From the IMG/VR virus record IMGVR_UViG_3300045006_000088, positions 1 through 45,254 of that record: 45,254 nucleotides of DNA. The stretch is one strand, 5' to 3'. The notes under the pieces are model-generated. The model was not told where the DNA came from, did not search any database, and saw only the letters and a program-made list of their open reading frames with translations. The translations under genes were made by a program, and so were the position numbers. This DNA comes from a virus. Positions 7,553 to 15,569 of the stretch are shown here, in pieces. Positions within the stretch are counted from its first letter, which is position 1. The number at the start of each line of letters is the position of its first letter.

Positions 7553-8398
7553 TTATAGTGAAGTCAGGTGGATAATTCTCGTTTCCGAGTCATTGGTAAA
7601 ATCCCAAGCGATTTTGAAACCGCCGAGATAGTACCACGCGATCGCCTGATCTCTTCCGAAATCTTTAGGCAGATCGATACGAATATCTTCAGGTATGACT
7701 ATGCCTTCACGTACGGCATCGCCACCGAAGAATACTGCTTCTCCGTCCACGCTACCAGATCCTAAGGTGTTCTTCAGGATATTGGTCTCTTCCACGAAAC
7801 GGCAACCATAATACTGACCAACTTCGCCGTTGTATAGCGGTTTGGCAGTAGTCTGGCTGATCTTGGCCTCAAAGAAATCATAGAGACCGCGAATGCTGTT
7901 TGTAGAAGCGATACAGATGTAGTTGCCACCATCGTAACGCGGAACGTTCAACGTCTTCAGTTTATCAACGACATCGCGGACGGTCTTGTCTGACATCGAA
8001 CCAGACGAGGTTGCGGAAGCGGTGCCGGAAGTGCTGAAGGTTGTCGTTGCGGTGTTTACAACAGCCGCTTTGTACACGCAGGTTTTAAATTCTGCGGCAG
8101 CTGCTGAATCCAGGACTTTGGCCATGTCATTTCTCAATACCGTTTTCACGATATCAGGAACGGTAACATCTGCTAAGCTCTGGACCTTGAGTGTATACGG
8201 GATTGCATTACCGTATTCGTTGACCGTCAGAGTGCTCTGGACGATCGTGTAATTCCTCTTCGGAATGGTCGACGTTTCGCTCAACGTCCCGCCAGCTGTA
8301 GAGATATTGCTGATCTTATCAAAGAACACTTTATCTCCACGATTCTTGCCGGCTGCGGGGTCAGCATTGACGAATTGTCTAAACTTCATCAACGGCTG
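7553..8398 (-). CDS. Major capsid protein, exon 2 (N4-gp56 family)
   Basis: Codons 29-309 of the capsid protein; exon 1 is at 9195-9278 and a group I intron lies between. The joined protein is 309 residues, a little short for the family. Exon 2 begins QPLMKFRQFV, the strongly conserved N-terminal block. The C-terminus carries the family signature: AVFFGGDAV, EGIVIPEDIR, KDFGRDQAIAWYYLGGFK. This HK97-fold shell protein would assemble around the upstream scaffold. Without splicing only a truncated product from a TTG at 8401 would be possible, lacking the N-arm. Confidence in family and split is high. Confidence 0.9.
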   Translation of the reverse strand, partial: QPLMKFRQFVNADPAAGKNRGDKVFFDKISNISTAGGTLSETSTIPKRNYTIVQSTLTVNEYGNAIPYTLKVQSLADVTVPDIVKTVLRNDMAKVLDSAAAAEFKTCVYKAAVVNTATTTFSTSGTASATSSGSMSDKTVRDVVDKLKTLNVPRYDGGNYICIASTNSIRGLYDFFEAKISQTTAKPLYNGEVGQYYGCRFVEETNILKNTLGSGSVDGEAVFFGGDAVREGIVIPEDIRIDLPKDFGRDQAIAWYYLGGFKIAWDFTNDSETRIIHLTSL

Positions 8399-9194
8399 CA
8401 ATTATGTTACGCTTTTAAAAAGCGGTTGGTTATTTCTAACCAACTCTCCATATTTCTATGGAGTTCAGACTATATCTTCAGTTCGGTTGAACTGCACCCT
8501 GTATTTTGTATCTCATCGAAGGGATTTGATTTATCATTGGTGATACTATGTCAAAGAACCTGGAATTATCCTTGTGCTTCAGATACAATCGGTAATATTG
8601 AGTTTTCCGATGGATATTCCAATTCAAATCCCATTTCAATTTAAAGCATTTCTGGAGCATTAAATGTTCGGCATAATTAAAATTGTTCTTATTCAATTCT
8701 ACCGATCCGTTTGAAGAATAACTCCCATCATCCATATAAATTATGGCTAAACCAATATCTGTGAGCATTTTCAAGCAATGCTCGTCCAGAGTTTTCCTGC
8801 CATTATAATATAGACGTTCCCATAGTTTAGTATAGAAAGGATGGCACATAGAGGAAATCCGAATTGTTTTTGTCTGGTTGAATCCCCCTATATAATCATC
8901 CATCCTTACTGAAGTTATTTCTTCAAGCATTTTCCTTTTCCAGTTAAGGTAATCAAGAGATTTTTCAGCATGCGCCACAGACAGTCTTGCGTTTTTGCTT
9001 GCCCCATGACGGCTTATGCCATTTTTTGAAGTTGCTGGCAATGCTAGTGAACCATCTCCGATTACCATCCCTATAACTGCTCCTTTTAATTCCTGCTTAT
9101 TCATAGTCGTTACACCTTCCTTGCTGGATTGGCTCGGTATTATCCTTTCGGACGTCCACCGAATTAAGGGTGTTTATTGCGGCCCATTTTGTTA
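8399..9194 (-). other. Group I intron in the major capsid gene
   Basis: A 796-nt intron inserted in phase 0 between capsid codons 28 and 29. The exon ends in GCGGCT, whose final U can form the conserved U-G wobble: TGCGGCU pairs with the internal guide GGCCGCA about 10 nt into the intron (P1). The last intron base is G (8399), the expected omega-G. P7 forms between GACTA at 9104-9108 and TAGTC at 8468-8472, inside the conserved S-like element AAGATATAGTCT (8467-8478). P4 forms between CGGT (9158-9161) and ACCG (9134-9137). Joining the exons restores a family-consistent reading frame. It should self-splice in the late transcript. Confidence 0.9.
8478..9104 (-). CDS. LAGLIDADG homing endonuclease in the intron
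   Basis: 208 residues with two LAGLIDADG motifs: LKGAVIGMVIGDGSL at 6-20 and LTDIGLAIIYMDDGSY at 114-129, each ending with the catalytic acidic residue. It would therefore work as a monomer, cutting intronless capsid genes to spread the intron. The ATG shares its first base with the 5' strand of P7 and the stop overlaps the S element, so the coding region occupies the entire stretch between the two P7 strands. AAGGAAGG about 10 bases before the ATG is a probable ribosome site. It may also act as a maturase. Confidence 0.92.
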   Translation of the reverse strand: MNKQELKGAVIGMVIGDGSLALPATSKNGISRHGASKNARLSVAHAEKSLDYLNWKRKMLEEITSVRMDDYIGGFNQTKTIRISSMCHPFYTKLWERLYYNGRKTLDEHCLKMLTDIGLAIIYMDDGSYSSNGSVELNKNNFNYAEHLMLQKCFKLKWDLNWNIHRKTQYYRLYLKHKDNSRFFDIVSPMINQIPSMRYKIQGAVQPN

Positions 9195-9278
9195 AGCCGC
9201 ATGGCGAATCTGCTTGCTTAAGACATTGTTCGAAAGGAACCCACCGAGGGAATTAATTGCCCATAATTGCTGTGACAT
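9195..9278 (-). CDS. Major capsid protein, exon 1
   Basis: Encodes residues 1-28: it starts MSQQLWAINSLGG and ends SKQIRHAA, then breaks at the intron. After splicing the junction reads RHAA-QPLMKF, matching N4-gp56 capsid proteins, which have an aromatic start, an FxSN-type segment, LS, and then AAQP. A ribosome site GGGAG lies 9 bases before the ATG at 9278. The unspliced frame meets TAA immediately after codon 28, so no functional capsid protein can be made without splicing. Confidence 0.88.
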
Positions 9279-9281
9279 GTG

Positions 9282-10247
9282 TTAAGACTCCCTTTCGGAT
9301 TGATACTTTTTACGCTCAGCGATAACCTCCGCCAAGCGGTCGTCATCTGTCTGGCGTTTCGCAGGCCGTTCTTCGGCCCCGGCAACACCGCTGACAGGCG
9401 ATTTTTTCATTCTCTCCTTGGTAAGCTTCTTCTCAAGTTGCTTAACCTTAGAGTCCCTTCCTTTACCTGCTTTATCACGAACGATTCTCGTCAACGCATC
9501 AGCGACTGCAAGTTTCTGACCTCCGGGTTGCCGGTAATACCTGGCTTTCTCCGGATCACTGGAGGTGTATAACGCAAGAGCTACCTGATAAAGTAGGCTT
9601 GTGCTATCCCTCAAGTTAAGGTCTTTGTGGGAAGTAGGCCAAATGGCAGGAACTTTAGTATCAGCATATTTATCATACGCTGAAACCGTATCATTCCATT
9701 CATTCTGTATTGCCTGCTGTTGCTTTACGGACATTTCTCTTTCATCAGTGTACATCTTAATAAGATCATTCTTCATCTTATTGAGTTGATAATCGAAGAT
9801 GTCCATAGCCAAATCAGCATCGCCATCCTCCAGAGACTTCTTCATTGCCTGACGAAGTTGCTGTGGAGTATACTCAGGAGACCTTGCGGTTTCCTTTTGC
9901 CCCTTAAACGATCTTAACTCTTCCTGAGCAGCCTTTAATTCTGCTGTCAGCTTGTCAATGCGCTTCTGAACATTTGACGGTTTTTCTTCGGCTTCAGCGT
10001 CTTCACGAAGGAGTCTTTCTACATCGCCTTCTTCAGTAGCCTCCTCCTCCGGGGCAGCATCTTTCATTCCAGGCTTAATCGACTCAGCGATCTCCTCTGC
10101 CTCTGTGGAAACTTCTGCTTCTTCAGTAGATTCAACCTCCGGCTCTACAGCGGCCTCATCAGTGGATTGGAAGGGAGCATCACCGATTGGTAATCTCTCT
10201 TCAGGTGCCTCAGTAACCTTTTCTGCAACATTAGCTTTTTCAGCCAT
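9282..10247 (-). CDS. Capsid scaffolding protein
   Basis: 321 residues from the ATG at 10247; an in-frame ATG at 10265 is less likely because GGAGGAGGAAGAA sits directly before 10247. The first 85 residues are extremely acidic (runs of Glu, with ST-EE repeats), and then a long coiled-coil-like helix (VQKRIDKLTAELKAAQEEL) follows. The tail is basic (KKLTKERMKKSP and KRQTDDDR). This acidic head, helix and basic C-terminus is typical of phage scaffolds that bind the capsid protein with the basic end. It lies immediately upstream of the capsid gene. Confidence 0.8.
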   Translation of the reverse strand: MAEKANVAEKVTEAPEERLPIGDAPFQSTDEAAVEPEVESTEEAEVSTEAEEIAESIKPGMKDAAPEEEATEEGDVERLLREDAEAEEKPSNVQKRIDKLTAELKAAQEELRSFKGQKETARSPEYTPQQLRQAMKKSLEDGDADLAMDIFDYQLNKMKNDLIKMYTDEREMSVKQQQAIQNEWNDTVSAYDKYADTKVPAIWPTSHKDLNLRDSTSLLYQVALALYTSSDPEKARYYRQPGGQKLAVADALTRIVRDKAGKGRDSKVKQLEKKLTKERMKKSPVSGVAGAEERPAKRQTDDDRLAEVIAERKKYQSERES

Positions 10248-10324
10248 TTCTTCCTCCTCCAGCATTTTAGGATATGCAGAAACCTAAGCCAGCGCTTCTA
10301 AGGGATGCGCAGGACCTATAAAAT

Positions 10325-10621
10325 CTATTCTACTTTCTCCCACTTACCATTATCAAATTTCCAACGACCGGAGCCTAACTTCTTCCCCTCTCCCCAGCCT
10401 ATTTGTTTATTGCCGACTCCCGAGAAGGAATGAACGCTGTTTTCAGGTGCGCATTCGCGCTCGATTTCTTTAAGGGCCCGTTCACCTTCCGCGAGTCGGC
10501 ATTGATTTTTCAAAGACTTTATTAGATTCTCTTTTGCTTGAGGATGACCACCGTTTCTCTGGATCCTCTTTATCCTACTAACTACATCAGCGTATCTCAT
10601 CCCTGACTTCGGAAAACTCAT
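10325..10621 (-). CDS. Hypothetical protein, 98 aa
   Basis: Starts MSFPKSGMRYADVVSRIKRI and has a basic helix-rich first half, then a Gly/Trp-rich end (GSGRWKFDNGKWEKVE) resembling a small wrap-like strand pair. Its ATG overlaps the stop of the upstream 41-residue gene (ATGA at 10618-10621), so it is translated with it. No family is recognised; it lies between portal and scaffold genes, where head-assembly helpers are common. Confidence 0.6.
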   Translation of the reverse strand: MSFPKSGMRYADVVSRIKRIQRNGGHPQAKENLIKSLKNQCRLAEGERALKEIERECAPENSVHSFSGVGNKQIGWGEGKKLGSGRWKFDNGKWEKVE

Positions 10622-10743
10622 TTCTTTTTGCTCTTTCCTGCTGCGGCAAGCGCTATGGCAATAGACTGTTTGTGCGACTTGCCATGTTTCATTTCCATTT
10701 TAATATTTTTCCCGATGTTCTTCGCACCCTTGAGTAATGGCAT
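10618..10743 (-). CDS. Small basic protein, 41 aa (DUF6496-like)
   Basis: Encodes MPLLKGAKNIGKNIKMEMKH followed by GKSHKQSIAIALAAAG and a Lys-rich tail. The block of Lys/His-rich helix, KQ-(S/A)-IAIAL-AAAG and a basic end is a recurrent tiny protein in environmental phages, usually annotated DUF6496. Start and stop are coupled to the neighbouring genes: the ATG at 10743 follows the stop of the 132-residue gene, and the TGA overlaps the next ATG. Function unknown. Confidence 0.7.
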   Translation of the reverse strand: MPLLKGAKNIGKNIKMEMKHGKSHKQSIAIALAAAGKSKKK

Positions 10744-11142
10744 TTAACCCTCCACCTTATATCTAGTCTCATCAACAAGAGGAACCCTGTATCTCTCTTG
10801 CTTATCCTCAATAATCTGCTGCATCTTAGTTCTTAATATATCAAGCTGCTGCTTGTGGAACATAATCCTGGAATGTAGATCTATCAGCGCCTGTTTGTAT
10901 CCAATATAAAACTCGCGGCGTTCTTCTTTCTTAGCCCTATCAAGTTTTCCGGAAACCCAGACATCCCCTATCTTTCCGCCTACTACATCAATAATAGTAC
11001 GCTCTATTATAGGATCAACCACATCTCTCCAGCCAGGAGAAGCCAATAGATCAACTACCTTCTCACAAACCGCTATCTGCGTAGATACCTTCTTCTGCTC
11101 TTCATCAATCAACTTGTTGTATGTCTCGGGCGAATAGCTCAT
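10744..11142 (-). CDS. Hypothetical helical protein downstream of portal, 132 aa
   Basis: Starts MSYSPETYNKLIDEEQKKV; almost all helix, with charged heptad-like stretches (DRAKKEERREFYIGYKQALIDLHSR and a C-terminal half rich in Gln, Lys and Ile). The ATG overlaps the portal stop at 11142, so the two are coupled. It may be a head-completion or portal-associated factor, from context only. Confidence 0.6.
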   Translation of the reverse strand: MSYSPETYNKLIDEEQKKVSTQIAVCEKVVDLLASPGWRDVVDPIIERTIIDVVGGKIGDVWVSGKLDRAKKEERREFYIGYKQALIDLHSRIMFHKQQLDILRTKMQQIIEDKQERYRVPLVDETRYKVEG

Positions 11143-13238
11143 TACATCATCCTCATTGGGATACCTGCTGCTTGACCTGCGGCCATAGCAGTACTTGCGG
11201 TCTCCTGTATGTTTTCGACATTGTTCTCCTGTATTGCCTCTAACTCTTTATTCTCATCCTTAAGATTCTGCTGATCCTTGATGCCTTGCTTGTTAGCCTC
11301 CTGCATACCAGCCAATTGCATTTGCATCTGCTGAATCTGCTGTTGAAGCTGGACAATCTGCTGCTGAGCCATTTCAACAGGATTGGTGCAGAATAGATCA
11401 GGATCCTTAACGCCATCCTTTTCTAGCCAATCTTTCAAAGCGTTGTATCTATCTTCGGAGTTGACTATATCTGCGAGTCCAGGATTCATGATAACCTGAA
11501 GCCTCATCTGTGCTTTCTGAGTAGCTAGTGCTTCATTCGCAATCTCTAAATCACCATTAGACTTGACTGTGGCAGGGAAATTGAAATCTTCTCTGGTTAC
11601 TTCCTGACCATCAACGTAAATACTGTCGCCAAGCCTCTCCTGCAAAACATAGAACATCTTCTGGTATACGCGAGAGAGCGTTTCATTCCACGATATTACC
11701 TCAAGATTCAATGGACCAGAGTTATGCTGGATGCCTACCTGAATCTCACCAAGAGTCTTGCCACCGCCGGCATTAGTGGCATTGCGGAATAACTGATCAG
11801 AGACTGCAAGATATTCTTCAGTATAAGCCTTTAAGATTCCCATTATCTCGGTTGAGTTCGGATCCGGTTTCGGATATTCGCTCAACTGCTTGATTTCTGC
11901 ACCTAATTGCCTTACCGGAAGCTTGGCTCCAGGAATCATTCTCACATGAGCGTCCATAATCTGAGAAGTATCCAACACTTCCCACATGGGAGTATTGCTC
12001 ATTTCGTCCCGGATTATCTTGTTGTTAATACACCGCTCCATGATCTCCTGCATAGCACGTATCTGCTCAGGAACGCCACGAGAAGCAAAGTATCTTGAGT
12101 CTTTTATCTCATTATCATCCTTCTCATAGAACCATCCCTTAAACTCAAATGGGAAATCAATGTCCTGCGCCAGAGCTCTTTCCGGATCAGCCACATCAGC
12201 AAAGAAGGTAAATACTTTCCTATATGAAACATCAGATTCCTTTTCCTTATACCAGCAGGAAATCATCTCCATGCGATACAGGTCTGTCCTTGAGGCATTA
12301 TCAGCTATACCCTCATTCCTTGCCTTAGTTGTATTTACTATGTCTTGCTCGCCTCCAGCCCAATAAGGAATCTCTTCAAGATCCTTCTTAAGGAATATCT
12401 CTTTCTCAATCAACTGCTCAATCACGTGCCTAGGAAGGAAGAACTCTTCTTTGATTCGGACCGCATCATTTATATCCTGTGTATAGGAAGGAACAGTTAT
12501 CTTGGTAGGATCAATTATTTCAATGCAAGGAAGGGATTTATATTCATAAACCTCAAACTCAATAATTTCGTTACCAGCCATAAACTGCTTTATGATATCG
12601 TCAATTATTTTACTCTCATCAGCATCCTCTGGATCAAGATTATATCTTTCAGCAAGGAAAGCCACCTTCTCTGCCTTGGATAACTGCTTCAAAGCAGCAA
12701 CAGTCTCTTCATCAAAATCACTCAAATCAATAACCTTAGAAATAATCCTGCACTCAAACTTCTCCCCAATCTTAAATATGCAATGGCCATACTGTTTACG
12801 GTTATCCGCAGCCAACATCAACTTCTTGAACCAATCCATATCAGGAGAGCGCAGAAACATATTCATTACAGATTCTGCTTTCCTAGCTTTCTCTTCAAGC
12901 TCAGGGGTCGCTTGAATGCCATCCTTTATGCCAACTCTGCACATCTTCTTAGGTGACCAGGCCGACAAAACCAAGTTGGGCAACGACTTCTTAATAATCT
13001 TATCAGTTTCAGGAAGCGGAATATCCGGGGCACCGGGATAAGGAAAGCTGGTATACCTCTTAACACCAAGCCGCTGGTTACAAGCAATGACCATCTTATT
13101 CTTCCAGGTCTGCTTGTCCATCGAATCAATATTAGTCTTGCCGCGCAGATCATTTATAAACTTCAAATACTTCTGCGAAAAGTCCGGATCTAATGACTGA
13201 TCCTTAATATTAGGTTTATCTGCATTATCTACTGCCAT
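11142..13238 (-). CDS. Portal protein (P22-like, podovirus type)
   Basis: 698 residues, matching the long portals of P22-like short-tailed phages. Features include an N-terminal segment with SFPYPGAPDIPLPETDKI, a central region with many acidic/aromatic turns, and a long Gln-rich coiled coil near residues 615-645 ending in an Ala/Met tail. The Gln-rich coil would form the barrel inside the capsid. It follows the large terminase with a 10-base overlap (13229-13238). Twelve copies form the DNA entry vertex and bind terminase and adaptor. Confidence 0.85.
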   Translation of the reverse strand: MAVDNADKPNIKDQSLDPDFSQKYLKFINDLRGKTNIDSMDKQTWKNKMVIACNQRLGVKRYTSFPYPGAPDIPLPETDKIIKKSLPNLVLSAWSPKKMCRVGIKDGIQATPELEEKARKAESVMNMFLRSPDMDWFKKLMLAADNRKQYGHCIFKIGEKFECRIISKVIDLSDFDEETVAALKQLSKAEKVAFLAERYNLDPEDADESKIIDDIIKQFMAGNEIIEFEVYEYKSLPCIEIIDPTKITVPSYTQDINDAVRIKEEFFLPRHVIEQLIEKEIFLKKDLEEIPYWAGGEQDIVNTTKARNEGIADNASRTDLYRMEMISCWYKEKESDVSYRKVFTFFADVADPERALAQDIDFPFEFKGWFYEKDDNEIKDSRYFASRGVPEQIRAMQEIMERCINNKIIRDEMSNTPMWEVLDTSQIMDAHVRMIPGAKLPVRQLGAEIKQLSEYPKPDPNSTEIMGILKAYTEEYLAVSDQLFRNATNAGGGKTLGEIQVGIQHNSGPLNLEVISWNETLSRVYQKMFYVLQERLGDSIYVDGQEVTREDFNFPATVKSNGDLEIANEALATQKAQMRLQVIMNPGLADIVNSEDRYNALKDWLEKDGVKDPDLFCTNPVEMAQQQIVQLQQQIQQMQMQLAGMQEANKQGIKDQQNLKDENKELEAIQENNVENIQETASTAMAAGQAAGIPMRMM

Positions 13239-14587
13239 AGGTATTCCCCTCTCGATTCGTCATGGTATCTCCAGCCATAAGGATTAACTTCATGCAACTG
13301 ATTAAGCACATTAAATTTCGCCCTACTAAAATCCTTAGCCGGATCCCTCATATTCTTCGCACCCCACAACCCAAGAATAAAAGCATCAGCCCTATCCGGA
13401 GACCTTCCCAGCCTCGTCTTCACCGCATCTTTAGGCTCTATAACAATCTTCCCGTTCGATCTATATGAATGTTCCACCGCCCCGAGCTGCCTAATCAACA
13501 AAGGATCATTAATAATAGAAACTCTACCTTTCTCAAAAAGCTCCCGGGCATACCACCAAATCTCAGACTTCAGGTTGGCAAACTTCTCGGAATCCACCGC
13601 CTTCTCGCCACCATTCACCGCCAACACTCTCTCATCCATCTCCCTCAACCTATCCGTCACCCCACCCCCAAGTGCAGCATCATCAACCACTAACATCCCA
13701 GCACTATAATTCTTCCTCTTATTTATAATCCGCCCCACCGTCTCCATTAAGGATTGTTTATTACTCACATCCTGATCCACAAGCCGGTTGCCAACCAAAT
13801 AATCAATCACAATCTCATCATCCCCGAACCTCGCAATATCGGCCGCCACCACCCTTTTCTCCTCAATCTCAATCTCCGCATTCACCGCCCTGCGAATCCA
13901 ATCCCCGGGAATCACCGCCTTGCCACTCGTCAACTCATCCCACGACCCCTCCAAAAAAATCTTCACCCAATCCTCCGGATACGACTCCCTTAACTTCGCC
14001 TCATAATCACTCGGCAAAAACGGATTATCCTTCGGCAAACTCGGAATAAATTTATAATCCGGATTACTGTTATACACAAACATATCCTTCAGCCAACAAT
14101 CCGCCGGGTTACTCGCCAACAACCCAAAGAACGGCGGAAACGCCCCACTAGCCACCCTCCTCCTCAACCTCGACTGAAACAACAAAAAATTTTCCTTCGG
14201 AATCTCACTCGCCTCATCCAGCGCAAACCACCCCAGCTCCATCGACTTCAGCTTACTCACATTCTCCGCCTCACTCATCCCCATATAAATAATCTCACTG
14301 CCATTCACCAACCTAATCGTATGCTCCGCAAGATTATGACTCGCAATTATCTCCGACGGAAAACACTCCTCAATACACTTCAGCGTCGAGTTCTTGAAGT
14401 CGCTGAGGTGATACCTACACATCACACCCCGATTGCCTGGATAAGCCAACGAAAGCTCCTTGGCCTCCTCGCATAGCCACCGGGTCTTGCCCCCTCCCAT
14501 CGCGCCACCAAACAACTTATAACGATTGGAAGCACTATGTGCTATGGCCTGGGTGGGAGTGGGAGTGTAGGTACTTTTGAATTCCAT
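13229..14587 (-). CDS. terL: Terminase large subunit (ATPase/nuclease)
   Basis: 452 residues. ATPase: Walker A GGAMGGGKT (27-35) and Walker B FALDEAS (121-127). RNase H-like nuclease: Asp250 in VVAADIARFGDD, the Asp pair near 302 in VVDDA, and a C-terminal Asp in SPDRADAFILGLW. It pumps DNA into procapsids through the portal encoded next. The codons differ from its neighbours, with a strong preference for G- and T-ending codons (GAG, GCG, AGG, GTG, TTG), visible as a C-rich plus strand over 13260-14560. This hints at a separate evolutionary source. Confidence 0.92.
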   Translation of the reverse strand: MEFKSTYTPTPTQAIAHSASNRYKLFGGAMGGGKTRWLCEEAKELSLAYPGNRGVMCRYHLSDFKNSTLKCIEECFPSEIIASHNLAEHTIRLVNGSEIIYMGMSEAENVSKLKSMELGWFALDEASEIPKENFLLFQSRLRRRVASGAFPPFFGLLASNPADCWLKDMFVYNSNPDYKFIPSLPKDNPFLPSDYEAKLRESYPEDWVKIFLEGSWDELTSGKAVIPGDWIRRAVNAEIEIEEKRVVAADIARFGDDEIVIDYLVGNRLVDQDVSNKQSLMETVGRIINKRKNYSAGMLVVDDAALGGGVTDRLREMDERVLAVNGGEKAVDSEKFANLKSEIWWYARELFEKGRVSIINDPLLIRQLGAVEHSYRSNGKIVIEPKDAVKTRLGRSPDRADAFILGLWGAKNMRDPAKDFSRAKFNVLNQLHEVNPYGWRYHDESRGEYLWQ

Positions 14588-14591
14588 AAAA

Positions 14592-14780
14592 TTAGGTGAT
14601 ACCTCCTGGGGTCGAAAATGTGGGAGATTTGCTTTCGCCGGTACTACCTTCTACAATTGTATGGGACCCATTCGCCATACGCTTCGCATAATATATGGCC
14701 CGGGCCCTGGCGATCGCATCACGCTCGGCGTCGATCCTATCTATAATACCTTGTATATGCTCTATCTGTCTAATATCCAT
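14592..14780 (-). CDS. Hypothetical protein between terminase genes, 62 aa
   Basis: I place the start at the ATG at 14780, preceded by AGGAAGTAGG; a TTG at 14801 extends it by seven residues but has no site. The protein begins [20 protein letters not shown], forms one charged helix, then has a Ser/Gly/Thr-rich tail. It lies 4 bases before the terminase large-subunit start. Possibly a terminase accessory; unknown. Confidence 0.55.
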   Translation of the reverse strand: MDIRQIEHIQGIIDRIDAERDAIARARAIYYAKRMANGSHTIVEGSTGESKSPTFSTPGGIT

Positions 14781-14813
14781 CCTACTTCCTATAATATACA
14801 AAATGTTAACTTG

Positions 14814-15218
14814 CTACTGAGACGCAATAACCTCTTTAACTATAGTAGTATCAACGACTTGTGTATCATCATCACCATCAACTGCCGGGTTGACATCGTT
14901 ATCGCTAGCCTGATTTATGCATAGGTATTCATTATTCTCTTTTGCCACCTCCGGATGGTTGGCTTCGGTGATTGCCGGCCGGGGTACGTTGGATATGTAC
15001 GTGATATTTGGATCTTTGTTCAGGCTCAAACTCATATCCTTCGGTAGACACGCCTGACAAAACTTTATAAGTGTAGCTGTATCAACAGTTTCCAACTTAT
15101 TGTCGTGCTGTATCCGACGCAACAGTATCCGGAAGAGCTTATCCCGAATTACTGGGAGCGTGTTCTTGCTACCTTTGGGCCTTCCTTGGCCAAATTTATT
15201 CCCTACTTGGAACGCCAT
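14814..15218 (-). CDS. Probable terminase small subunit (DNA-binding, DUF5681-type N-terminus)
   Basis: 134 residues. It starts MAFQVGNKFGQGRPKGSKN, a Gly/Arg/Lys-rich AT-hook-like segment found at the start of many phage small terminases and DUF5681 proteins. Next comes a helical segment (VIRDKLFRILLRRIQ) and a Leu-rich helix with CQACLP; the acidic Asp/Val-rich tail could contact the large subunit. It is the first gene of the late unit, immediately beside the repeat-rich non-coding region that may contain its recognition site. The call rests on motif and position. Confidence 0.75.
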   Translation of the reverse strand: MAFQVGNKFGQGRPKGSKNTLPVIRDKLFRILLRRIQHDNKLETVDTATLIKFCQACLPKDMSLSLNKDPNITYISNVPRPAITEANHPEVAKENNEYLCINQASDNDVNPAVDGDDDTQVVDTTIVKEVIASQ

Positions 15219-15310
15219 ACGTTATTCCTTATTCATTCGACACGCCCTTTAACGCGTGCCATTATGCTCAAAAGTGCTTAAAAGCGATTGTTTCCCTGCG
15301 TTATTCTTTT

Positions 15311-15566
15311 TGACACATTTTTGACACGACTTTTGACTTATTAAAGTTATTTGTCAAGTCTGTGCCACATAGAGTTACGGTGGTTATTAACAGGTTATCC
15401 ACAGTTTTGACACGTTGCTCTGTACTTTATATGAATATACCTCTATCACCCGTACCTTATTCTTTTTACTAATGAAAAGGATAGAAAACGTGTCAAATGT
15501 GTCAAATGTGTCTAGTTGTTGTGCGCCAATGGGTTACAATTGACACGTTTTTGACACATTGACACG
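15311..15566. repeat. TGACAC(A/G) iteron-like repeat array
   Basis: Forward copies start at 15311, 15322, 15408, 15541, 15552 and 15560; reverse copies (TGTGTCA or CGTGTCA) are at 15489 and 15498, with a degenerate one at 15507. Typical spacings are 8, 9 and 11 bases, near one helical turn. Forward groups flank a reverse group, giving a symmetric layout. Repeats of this size and spacing bind replication initiators or dimeric regulators. Confidence 0.75.
15395..15403. promoter_or_regulatory. DnaA box (TTATCCACA)
   Basis: A perfect match to the bacterial DnaA-box consensus TTATNCACA, lying within the TGACAC array four bases before one copy at 15408. A single box is weak evidence, but its position inside an iteron-like array makes a host-DnaA-assisted origin plausible. 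Confidence 0.5.
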
Positions 15567-15569
15567 ACT

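Larger units (their letters stand above)
15219..15569. promoter_or_regulatory. Non-coding region with TGACAC repeats, candidate origin or late control region
   Basis: A 351-base gap between terminase small-subunit and HNH genes, the longest gene-free stretch apart from the degraded 23.2-kb area. It contains at least eight exact copies of TGACAC followed by A or G, in both orientations, an AT-rich core, and a DnaA box at 15395. No convincing promoter was identified, although AT-rich segments near 15420-15480 could hold one. It divides the early (higher coordinate) from the late gene unit. Confidence 0.6.

Noticed and set aside
8399-8401. TTG as the start of an independent 282-residue capsid ORF
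   Set aside because: It would include the last intron base and omit the conserved N-arm; splicing gives a better protein.
15407-15437. TTGACA with a downstream TATATG resembling a plus-strand promoter
   Set aside because: The spacer is 15 bases, TTGACA is part of the TGACAC repeat, and no plus-strand gene follows.
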